This document shows, piece after piece, positions 7,200 through 12,705 of a stretch of DNA of 12,874 nt. The DNA is from Baffinella frigidus (lineage: Eukaryota > Cryptophyceae > Cryptomonadales > Baffinellaceae): the NCBI GenBank assembly GCA_026770585.1, contig MU646482.1, forward strand, positions 389,521 through 402,394. The letters run 5' to 3'. Numbering within the stretch: the first letter of the stretch is position 1; every line of letters starts with the position of its first letter. The notes under the pieces were generated by a model that worked only from the letters and a program-made list of their open reading frames with translations, did no database searches and was not told where the DNA came from. The translations under genes and the position numbers were made by a program.

Positions 7200-7440
7200 A
7201 GTGGTCTTTGTTCGCATTCCTAAGTAATTGCAGGATTTCAGCGGCCGCCACCCTCCGAACGACGACTCGCTGCGCATACACCCCGGAATTAGCCGCGGAA
7301 AGACGCCCACCCCCCGAATAACCCTCCAAACGACGACTCGCTGCCGAAAGTGAACTTGATCAGACGCGTCAAGTGGTCGTTACGTAAAGTTCTTACTTAA
7401 CGTAAAGTTCGTACACCCCGGAATTAGCCGCGTAAAGTTG

Positions 7441-7700
7441 TTTTTCGTCGCTGCCAAAAGTGAACTGGAGCAAACGCGTAAAGTTCTGGGAGGCAGCAAG
7501 GCGGCCTAAATCCTCGAGTGTACCAGGATAAGGCGACCAACCTCGTGACTGGGCTAATTTCGCCTAGTTACGTGACTAACCTCACGAAAGTTACTACACA
7601 AATGCCCACTTGAAAAAGCAAACTGTTTTGAATAGGCCCCTCTAGCATTCTCATGTGCTAGAACAGATTTCGGCGGACACACGAGGGATTTCTCCGTTAC
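7441..7700. other. Intergenic stretch with small repeats only
   Basis: No ORF of note. It starts with a last degenerate satellite fragment (GCTGCCAAAAGTGAACTGGA, 7451-7470) and holds a 7-bp stem hairpin TCTAGCA/TGCTAGA (7641-7662). The last ~40 bp (GCTAGA...GCGGACACACGAGGGAT) resemble the sequence right after the next element (7829-7855), an imperfect direct repeat flanking copy E2. Confidence 0.4.
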
Positions 7701-7827
7701 CCACTTAGCAGCCACTGGTGCCTTTCTCCCCCGGATTTCCGGTGGAGATTCGATGACTTTTGGCGTGTTTCCCGGGTGAGAATCAACTTTGGACCGATCC
7801 CCGAAGGCACTGGTGGCTGCTAAGTGG
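7701..7827. mobile_element. E-family foldback element, copy E2 (short, different core)
   Basis: CCACTTAGCAGCCACTGGTG at 7701 pairs with CACTGGTGGCTGCTAAGTGG at 7808-7827. The interior lacks the GGATACAGTCCATC block of E1, E3 and E4. Instead it holds GACTTTTGGCGTGTTTCCCG, a segment also found near 10529 and, inverted, near 10905. So it shares only its ends with the rest of the family. Confidence 0.8.
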
Positions 7828-7871
7828 GGCTAGATTTCCAGCGGACAAACGCGGGATCGCTTGGTTGCCAT

Positions 7872-7913
7872 ATGACTACCGGCATTACCTTGATGACTAC
7901 CGGCATTACCTTG
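7872..7913 (+). repeat. 21-bp exact tandem duplication
   Basis: ATGACTACCGGCATTACCTT+G occurs at 7872-7892 and again, identical, at 7893-7913. Length is a multiple of three and it is open in one frame, but the surrounding 80-aa ORF runs into telomere-like DNA and is not credible. Confidence 0.9.
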
Positions 7914-7962
7914 ATGCAAACGAGAAACAACCCACGTGCTCTGTCGCGATCACATCTTTCTC

Positions 7963-8035
7963 TCAAACCCTAAACCCCAAAACCCTAAACCCCCAACCCT
8001 GAATCCTAAACAGTAACACCTGAAACCCTAAGACC
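7963..8035 (-). repeat. C-rich telomere-like patch
   Basis: Contains ACCCTAAACCCC, AACCCTAAACCC and degenerate relatives in the CCCTAAA orientation. It lies between the 21-bp duplication and the CACACCA microsatellite. Confidence 0.75.
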
Positions 8036-8074
8036 CATCCCTAGCATCGCATGAAATGTTGTAAATCGACTGCG

Positions 8075-8167
8075 CACCACACACCACACACCACACACCA
8101 CACACCACACACCACACACCATACACCACACACCGTACACCATACACCACACACCACACACCACACA
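8075..8167 (-). repeat. CACACCA heptamer microsatellite
   Basis: About thirteen consecutive 7-bp ACACCAC units with a few changes (CATACAC, CGTACAC). On the complementary strand the unit is GTGTGGT. It shares its 7-bp period with the telomere-like arrays elsewhere in the window. Confidence 0.95.
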
Positions 8168-8199
8168 TGACTCGGTGTTCATACGGCCTTTGGACCCAG

Positions 8200-8337
8200 G
8201 GTCTAGGCTTCAGGGTTTACGGTTCATGGGGTTTGTGTTCAGGGGTTAGACGTTGAGGGTGAGAGTCATCCGGTGTTTAGGGTTCAGGGGGTAGGGTTAA
8301 GGGTTCAGGGGGTAGGGTTATGGGGTCAGGGTTCGGC
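8200..8337 (+). repeat. G-rich telomere-like patch
   Basis: Degenerate TTTAGGG/TTCAGGG/GTAGGG units, including two copies of GGTTCAGGGGGTAGGGTTA at about 8281 and 8303. It ends at TCAGGGTTCGGCCCC, a join similar to TCAGGGTTCGGCCAA at 8511. Confidence 0.7.
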
Positions 8338-8374
8338 CCCCTGGCACCACCCAGCGACTCCAGACTGCCAGTCA

Positions 8375-8506
8375 GCAGCGGCCGAGGTCCTTTTCGCCTT
8401 AAAATCAAGGCGAAATTCCGGTTGGAACCCAGGGTAATGGATAAGATTCTAGTAAAAATCGATTAGATGGACTGTATCCGTGAAGCCCTCGATGCCTGCT
8501 AAGTGG
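8375..8506 (+). mobile_element. E-family foldback element, copy E3
   Basis: It matches the reverse complement of E1 over most of its length: GGCCGAGGTCCTTTTCGCCT, ATTCCGGTTGG, GGTAATGGATAAGATTCTAG, ATGGACTGTATCCGTGAAGC, CCTGCTAAGTGG. The left terminus is diverged (GTCAGCAGCGG), and similar sequence follows GACTCCAGACTGTG near 8736, so the left junction may be recombined. A perfect 8-bp hairpin, TTCGCCTT/AAGGCGAA, lies at 8393-8414. Confidence 0.75.
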
Positions 8507-8515
8507 GGGGTCAGG

Positions 8516-8719
8516 GTTCGGCCAACCCTCACGATGAGACCAAATCAAAGAATTTGTTGGAGCCATTTTGCCCTTGCAGCCCCCCTTATTTGGGGGGTCT
8601 GCCCTACACAATGTGATCTTAAAAGTCCCATTCGCCCACAAATGGGAGTTTGAAACTGCTTTGCACAAAAGGTCGCAAATCGTGGATTTGGTCCCTCCGT
8701 CAGGGTTGGTGGTTCGGCC
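8516..8719. mobile_element. G-family foldback element, copy G0
   Basis: GGCCAACCCTCACGATGAGA...CCAAATC (8520-8545) is inverted at 8685-8710 (GATTTGGTCCCTCCGTCAGG+GTTGG) with about four mismatches. The interior includes CCCCCCTTATTTGGGGGG, a 6-bp stem hairpin at 8580-8597. The 95-aa and 87-aa ORFs overlapping it on opposite strands are not supported. Confidence 0.6.
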
Positions 8720-8929
8720 ACCTGAAACCGGCCGGCGACTCCAGACTGTGTGTCAGCATCGGATGAATATTCTTTTCATTGGCTCGGTTCTGATGCGGGA
8801 GGTGGACCCACCTGAACCCGGCCGGCGACGCGTCGCGCCGCAGCTTGTGCTTTGACGTCAACTCCCCATGCTCCTCCTCCCTGCCAACGCAAAGGACGTT
8901 TAACCTCAGAAACTTTCGTGAACGTATGA

Positions 8930-8985
8930 ACCACCCTATGCCCCTACGGGTTGCCTACCGTAGGGTCGTAGGTCTTATCGCTCAG
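8930..8985 (-). mobile_element. F-family fragment F2 (core only)
   Basis: ACCACCCTATGCCCCTACGG, GTTGCCTACCGTAGG and GTCGTAGGTCTTATCGCT are the minus-strand F core. Neither terminal repeat is present. It is bounded on the right by G11 (8985-8995) and on both sides by the 57-bp direct repeat. A deletion derivative, or a fragment moved by recombination. Confidence 0.7.
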
Positions 8986-9077
8986 GGGGGGGGGGCATGC
9001 CCCTCCTCCCTGCCAACGCAAAGGACGTTTAACCTCAGAAACTTTCGTGAACCATTTGCAGGCCGGATCTGGGGGTC

Positions 9078-9137
9078 TCGTAGGGTAAATCTCCAGATAC
9101 AAAATCGATCATTTGGTCCTCCCGTGAGGGTTGGTGG
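9078..9137 (+). mobile_element. G-family half element
   Basis: GGGTAAATCTCCAGATACAA+AATCGATCATTTGGTCCTCC (about 9088-9127) followed by CGTGAGGGTTGGTGG matches the right half of the G copy at 9546-9751, uninterrupted. No left half is adjacent. It serves as the intact version of the sequence that E4 interrupts. Confidence 0.7.
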
Positions 9138-9264
9138 CCACACACGCCGCAGCGTGTGCTTTGAAGTCAACTCCGCAAGCTCCTCATCCCCTCTGCGAAC
9201 GCAAAAGACGTTGAATCTCATGAAACTTTCGTGAAAACTTGGTAGAGTAAAGGCCTCCTTTTCC

Positions 9265-9423
9265 TCACGGTGGACTTCGCAGGGATTTTGAATAACCCCG
9301 AAGCGATAAGACCTACAACCCTAAGGTAGGCAACCCGTAGGGGCGTAGGGGGGTTCCTACGGATAAGGTAACGGAAACTCGGCCCGAAATGGGCCAAAAG
9401 TCCCTTCATAGCCCGCTGTGTGG
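9265..9423 (+). mobile_element. F-family foldback element, copy F3
   Basis: TCACGGTGGACTTCGCAGGG at 9265 and CCCTTCATAGCCCGCTGTGTGG at the end (9402-9423) are the family ends. The interior has AATAACCCCGAAGCGATAAG, CCTAAGGTAGG, CAACCCGTAGGGGCGTAGGG and GGATAAGGTAACGGAAACTC. A small hairpin GGCCC-GAAAT-GGGCC (9381-9395) precedes the right end. Non-coding. Confidence 0.8.
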
Positions 9424-9468
9424 TAGGGGCCGTGTCGAAGTTTGGGGGGGGGGGGGTGTCGCCTCCAC

Positions 9469-9751
9469 CCACCAACCCCCACGGGAGGACCAAATGATGG
9501 ATTTGGGATTTTATATTTACCCCGACAGACCTTGAGGGGGCTGGTGGGGTAAATCTTCAGATGTAAAATCGATCATTTGGTCCTCCCGTCCACTTAGCAG
9601 CGACCGAAATCCCTTCCCTCCGGATATTCCCCCGGATATCCGGGGCAAACGCGGTTAGAATTTCAGGGCAATGGATAAGATTCTGGTAGAAATCGTTTAG
9701 ATGGACTGTATCCGTGAAGCCCCCGGTGGCTGCTAAGTGGAGGGTTGGTGG
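9469..9751. mobile_element. G-family foldback element, copy G3, interrupted by E4
   Basis: The left arm CCACCAACCCCCACGGGAGG+ACCAAATGAT (9469-9498) pairs with ATCATTTGGTCCTCCCGT (9572-9589) plus AGGGTTGGTGG (9741-9751). The inner arms TATTTACCCC (9514) and GGGGTAAATC (9546) also pair. The right arm is split by the E4 element at 9590-9740. The half copy at 9078-9137 shows the unsplit arm. Confidence 0.8.
9590..9740 (+). mobile_element. E-family foldback element, copy E4 (nested)
   Basis: CCACTTAGCAGC (9590) and GCTGCTAAGTGG (9729-9740) form the terminal repeats. GGCAATGGATAAGATTCTGG, ATCGTTTAGATGGACTGTAT and CCGTGAAGCCCCCGGTGG match E1 and E3. The left interior carries its own hairpin, with GGATAT and CCGGATATCCGG near 9619-9643, unlike the hairpins at this place in the other copies. 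It lies within the right arm of G3, so it inserted after G3 did. Confidence 0.85.
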
Positions 9752-9799
9752 CCATACGCACCCCAGCCCTGCGAAAACGCGGATCGATTCCATCGTCAC

Positions 9800-9868
9800 G
9801 CTGGGCTTGAAACAGAGACGCATTTTCATTTTCTGGCTGGGCTTAAAACAGAACAGACGCTTTTTCTG
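9800..9868 (+). repeat. 36-bp imperfect tandem duplication
   Basis: GCTGGGCTTGAAACAGAGAC (9800) recurs as GCTGGGCTTAAAACAGAACAGAC (9836). Each copy ends in a T-rich tract and CTGG. The second runs into G13 (9868-9880). A 111-aa minus-strand ORF and two plus-strand ORFs cross this region and the E4 element; none is supported. Confidence 0.75.
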
Positions 9869-9920
9869 GGGGGGGGGGGGCTCCAGGGTCATAGGGATGG
9901 CATATTCACTTGTCGGTTGA

Positions 9921-9987
9921 TCACGAAATCCCTGCTTAGTGGTAATTACAGAATCCCCGCTAAGTGGTAATCACGAAATCCCTGCTG
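9921..9987 (+). repeat. 25-bp tandem array, 2.7 units
   Basis: Units TCACGAAATCCCTGCTTAGT+GGTAA (9921-9945), TTACAGAATCCCCGCTAAGT+GGTAA (9946-9970) and a partial third (9971-9987). The unit includes CTAAGTGG, the terminal octamer of the E family, so the array may derive from an E end. Confidence 0.8.
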
Positions 9988-10150
9988 CCACACAGCAGAC
10001 TTCGAAGGGATTTCGAATAACCCGTAAGCGATTAAGACCCAGGACCCTACGGTAGGCAATCCGTAGGGACATAGGGGGGGGTCCTACGGATAAGGTAACG
10101 GCAACTCGGGCATTTCATGCCCGAAAACCCCTTCGTAGCCCGCTGTGTGG
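9988..10150 (+). mobile_element. F-family foldback element, copy F4 (best preserved)
   Basis: CCACACAGCAGACTTCGAAG (9988) and CCCTTCGTAGCCCGCTGTGTGG (10129-10150) are good inverted ends. The interior runs GGATTTCGAATAACCCG, AGCGATTAAGACCCAGGACC, CTACGGTAGG, GTCCTACGGATAAGGTAACG, then the hairpin CGGGCAT-TTC-ATGCCCG (10107-10123). It is 163 bp with no ORF. It lies 11 bp from element H1. Confidence 0.85.
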
Positions 10151-10161
10151 TGTGGGTTCAG

Positions 10162-10372
10162 CCACTCGAGGCTAGAAGTGTAACTATTTTAAAAGTTTAA
10201 ACTTTGCAAGTCCTTTACAAGTGGACCGTTGTGTAGTAATTTTCACACAAATAGGGTCGTTTGGTCACGTATCTCGGGTTATAACCCGAGATACGTGACC
10301 AAGCCTGCCCGTGACTGGTACTAAATGCAACAACCCCACATTTAAAATGGTCCCACTTCCAGCCTCGAGTGG
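10162..10372. mobile_element. H-type foldback element H1 with a 42-bp perfect central palindrome
   Basis: CCACTCGAGGCTAGAAGTG (10162-10180) is inverted at CACTTCCAGCCTCGAGTGG (10354-10372) with one mismatch, and pairing continues through ATTTTAAA. At 10261-10302 there is a perfect palindrome of 21 bp per arm with no spacer, reading TTGGTCACGTATCTCGGG from each side inward. No ORF and no clear target duplication. Confidence 0.85.
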
Positions 10373-10836
10373 GGGGTTACCGCGGCACGATCACAAAGTG
10401 TTGCGTGAGGTCGTCCGGATCCGGCGCGATCTCGTGTAGGCTGTGCCCTCCCCCCTGCGACCATCCGGGCACATGTTCAACCACTCGGAACACAACCCTT
10501 TCAACATTTTCAAATAAAAATTGCTGTCGACTTTTGGCATGTTTCCTTGCAATAATTAACTTTCCAGGCTCCGGATATCCGGGGGGCTGGGTGCCCCGTA
10601 GCCTCCCGACCACGCAAGATTCTAGGGCAGAGTGGCCCACAGGAGAAAAAGTCGAATTCGACTATTTCTGAAGTTCATAAGTGGACATTATTCCCACAAA
10701 AAAATCGAAATTTGGGAAAGTTGTTACATATTCCGTGTGAACTGGCTTGTTTTCCCTGGTCAGCCCTACACTCTTGCGTGGGAGTGGTTGGATGCTTGGC
10801 AAAATTCGCTTTCTCGCACTTTTTGGGCGGCGCCCT
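10373..10836. other. Mixed sequence, dispersed repeat fragments, no convincing gene
   Basis: Overlapping ORFs of 100, 87, 85 and 68 aa on both strands carry no recognisable domain. Parts are repeats: CTGCGACCATCCGGGCACAT (10455-10474) recurs near 11038; GACTTTTGGCATGTTTCC (10529-10546) recurs at 7755 and inverted near 10905; GCAAAATTCGCTTTCTCGCA (10799-10818) recurs near 11085. A coding exon cannot be excluded, but nothing favours one. Confidence 0.4.
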
Positions 10837-11034
10837 GCCTCTTTGCCTCCCCACACGAGGCTATCCATGCGAACAGATTCATAAGTTAATTGTTGGATTA
10901 TTGCCCGGGAAACACGCCAAAAGTCAGCACTTGATCACGTTTCCGTACGGACATCCGTACGGAAACGTGATCATTTCCCCACAAATTTTAAAATGTCCTT
11001 TTATTCTGTTCGCATGGATAGCCTCTTTGCCTCC
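10837..11034. mobile_element. H-type foldback element H2 between direct repeats
   Basis: GAGGCTATCCATGCGAACAG (10857-10876) and its exact inverse (11006-11025) enclose a palindrome of 20 bp per arm and a 2-nt spacer (10932-10973), read inward as TGATCACGTTTCCGTACG. CCACACGAGGCTA at 10851 resembles the H1 end CCACTCGAGGCTA. GCCTCTTTGCCTCC occurs directly on both sides (10837-10850 and 11021-11034), but the right copy overlaps the inverted arm, so it is an uncertain target duplication. The 161-aa plus ORF across this element is open through the palindrome by chance. Confidence 0.75.
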
Positions 11035-11526
11035 GCTCTGCGATCATCCTGGCACATGTTCAAATCCACTTATTGGACGCTTCCCAAAATTCGCTTTCTC
11101 GCAGTGTTTGGACCGAAGCCGGCCGAAAACGGCGATAAAATTTTTACGTACCCCGATCCTGGTAAAAAAAATCACAGATGACTGTGGGAAAGTGTGAGGT
11201 TTGGATATTGGGAAGCCGGATGCACCTAGTTCCCAACGCACACTTGTGGTCATCGTATGAACTGCTTGGACCGGAAAGAGCACACTATCAGAATTTCGGG
11301 GATATGGAACACTACTTCGGTACTGCGCTCTGCGCGGGAGGGGGGGGGCGGGGGATCGTGATTCAGGGTTCAGGGGAGAAAAAGAAAGGGAAACTGTGAT
11401 GAGGAATGTGGTCGTTCGGGTCTGGTGGATGTGTAGCTCTGTCTCACTCGGGCTGGCTGACTATTCCTAAGTTGGCGTGCTGGGTGTGTGGTACAAATCC
11501 GTCAACTTTCGAGCGGAAAAGAGCCG
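11035..11526. other. Mixed sequence without a supported gene
   Basis: The first part repeats pieces of 10455-10484 and 10793-10826. There is an A-rich stretch near 11165, a G9 tract at 11340-11348 and a telomere-like scrap (TTCAGGGTTCAGGGG). The segment GTGGTACAAATCCGTCAACT (11489-11508) onward resembles about 4536-4566. ORFs of 73 and 79 aa overlap on opposite strands and show no domain. Confidence 0.4.
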
Positions 11527-11549
11527 GGGCTCACCAAATTGGTGAGCCC
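11527..11549. repeat. Perfect 11-bp stem hairpin
   Basis: GGGCTCACCAA, one A, TTGGTGAGCCC. It lies just upstream of F5. No T-run follows on either strand, so it is not an obvious terminator. It is most likely another small foldback remnant. Confidence 0.8.
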
Positions 11550-11552
11550 AAC

Positions 11553-11667
11553 CCACACAACGGACTTCGAAGGGATTTCGAATAACCCCTAAGCGATAAG
11601 ACCTAGGACCCTACGGTAGACAACCCGTAGGGATATAGGGGGGTTCCTACGGATAAGGTAACGGAAA
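11553..11667 (+). mobile_element. F-family element F5, 3' truncated
   Basis: CCACACAACGGACTTCGAAG (11553) and the following GGATTTCGAATAACCCCTAAG, CGATAAGACCTAGGACCC, CTACGGTAGA, CAACCCGTAGGGATATAGGG and GGATAAGGTAACGGAAA are a clean F copy. Similarity stops near 11667 where the hairpin and right TIR would follow. The remainder is replaced by unrelated GC-rich sequence. Confidence 0.8.
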
Positions 11668-11715
11668 GGTGGACCACAGGAGGACGCTGCTAGCTAATGC
11701 GCGATTGAGGATGGC

Positions 11716-12705
11716 TCAACTGTGAAGAGTGTGTCCGAATGGCATCTTTGACCATGCCAGCGCGACCGCCGTATTTCGCAGCCCTACCCAGATCTGTTCA
11801 TCGCTGGGGTGGGCGGGCAGATGGTCCGAATGTGATCTCTGCCAGCGTGACCGCCGGGTTTCGCAGCCAATAACCTGTGCATCGCTGGGGTGGATGGGCA
11901 GATGGCCGGACTGGACCTGCCGGGCGGCCGAAGACGCACGGGAGGTCGTGCTGGTCCGATTGCATCTCATCAATCTCAACTGCGAAGAATATGGCCCCAG
12001 GTTCTCCAGCACCGAGTCCGCCGTCGGTGGCCACGCATTCGAATACGCTCGCGTCATGTGGCTTGCCTGCGGGGTGGGGGGGGTCGTCAGGCCGAGGCTG
12101 AGCCAGCGCGATGCGTCGAAAGCTTCCCCTGCTTCCTGGCCGGGATAATTAATTGGCGGCAGTACCTTTGCTGCGCCCCATGCTGGCCCGAGGGGCTCCC
12201 CGTGGAGGGACGAAGGCCTTGACCCGGGCATGGGTATCGCCATTCCCGGGGACGGTGTCAACTCAGCGTGTGGCCCAGGCCCAGGGTGACTACGTTCAGG
12301 GGAACGTGGGTCTTTCAGTCTAGGGTTGACTAAATCCGAGGTCGCTGAGCGACCTGGTAGCGGCTTGGGCCGAGATTTGTACCAGGAAAAAGGGGAATCA
12401 CAAACGAGAGCTGGGCGGGAGAGCTGGGGACGGCTGGGGACGGCTGGTGGGCCCTCTGTTGCCTGTATCCTCCACCTGGGTGCCCTCCCTGCCAGCCAGG
12501 AGCCACGGGGGGCTCGGACAGGCAAAATCCGGGAATTGGTGAGCCTTTTTGGGGGTGGGAGGGTCGTTTGGGGGTTGCATCCTCTGGCGGATCCGGATCG
12601 ATGTTGTCCGAAGGTTTTAAGAGAGCCGCTCGCTGACCCCGTCCCCCACCTCAGATCTTTTGAGGCGCATCCGAGGACGCGATGACGGACGTGGGAGAGG
12701 GGCAT
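11716..12705 (-). CDS. Long hypothetical ORF, 329 aa, doubtful
   Basis: This is the longest ORF in the window. It is rich in proline, serine and arginine, has no recognised domain, signal peptide or membrane segment, and its C-terminal end contains two copies of an HLP(I/A)HPSD(A/E)Q motif that come from an underlying DNA duplication. The ATG lies inside the plus-strand reading frame starting at 12682. Plus-strand ORFs of 139 and 119 aa cover the same DNA. In GC-rich sequence a long stop-free antisense frame is common, so it may be the shadow of a real plus-strand gene or chance. I do not assign a function. Confidence 0.15.
   Translation of the reverse strand: MPLSHVRHRVLGCASKDLRWGTGSASGSLKTFGQHRSGSARGCNPQTTLPPPKRLTNSRILPVRAPRGSWLAGRAPRWRIQATEGPPAVPSRPQLSRPALVCDSPFSWYKSRPKPLPGRSATSDLVNPRLKDPRSPERSHPGPGPHAELTPSPGMAIPMPGSRPSSLHGEPLGPAWGAAKVLPPINYPGQEAGEAFDASRWLSLGLTTPPTPQASHMTRAYSNAWPPTADSVLENLGPYSSQLRLMRCNRTSTTSRASSAARQVQSGHLPIHPSDAQVIGCETRRSRWQRSHSDHLPAHPSDEQIWVGLRNTAVALAWSKMPFGHTLHS
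11733..11904 (+). repeat. Tandem duplication of 81-91 bp
   Basis: GTCCGAATG...ATCT, GCCAGCG-GACCGCCG-TTTCGCAGCC and CATCGCTGGGGTGG-GGGCAGATG occur at 11733-11823 and again at 11824-11904. The copies differ by a 10-base indel and several substitutions. A shorter match, CTCAACTGNGAAGANTNTG, occurs at about 11715 and 11976. Confidence 0.8.

Larger units (their letters stand above)
6690..7440 (+). repeat. Satellite with ~168-bp units, interrupted by foldback elements
   Basis: Copy A (6892-7059) and copy B (7203-7369) are direct repeats, highly similar throughout, starting GGTCTT and ending TCAGACGCGT. CCCTCCAAACGACGACTCGC is found at 6710, 6940, 7011, 7251 and 7322. TACACCCCGGAATTAGCCGC occurs at 6966, 7277 and 7412. 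The 3' part degenerates into CGTAAAGTTC repeats (7383-7440). Elements near 6743 and 7061 interrupt it. The 86-aa and 76-aa ORFs follow the repeat and do not represent genes. Confidence 0.85.
8846..9237 (+). repeat. Three copies of a ~57-80-bp repeat, two nearly identical
   Basis: 8867-8923 and 8996-9052 are 57-bp direct repeats with one mismatch (CATGCTCCTCCTCCCTGCCA to ACTTTCGTGAAC). A third, more diverged copy is at about 9157-9236 and shares the upstream GTGCTTTGANGTCAACTCC with the first. The F2 fragment and a G11 tract separate the first two copies. Confidence 0.85.

Noticed and set aside
6596-8668. ORFs with a shared RGLHGYSPS-RF-LESYPLP peptide (plus strand near 6.8 kb, minus strand near 8.5 kb)
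   Set aside because: The similarity is explained by E1 and E3 being copies of one foldback element. The element has inverted ends, diverging interiors and no consistent start or length for a protein.
8845-9234. 129-aa plus-strand ORF with repeated SSLPTQRTFNLRNFRE
   Set aside because: The peptide repeat comes from the 57-bp direct repeat, whose 129-bp spacing happens to be a multiple of three. The ORF also runs through an F-element core and a G11 tract.
10712-11197. 161-aa plus-strand ORF, with a CDHPGTCS peptide also seen in a 100-aa ORF at 10369-10671
   Set aside because: It runs straight through the H2 foldback palindrome, and the shared peptide reflects the dispersed DNA repeat at 10455 and 11038. 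No domain or conserved pattern otherwise.
11729-12148. 139-aa plus-strand ORF with two SLGW-GRW motifs
   Set aside because: It is a possible exon, but the repeated motif comes from the 81-91-bp DNA duplication, no domain is recognised, and a longer ORF overlaps on the other strand. Left unannotated as a gene.
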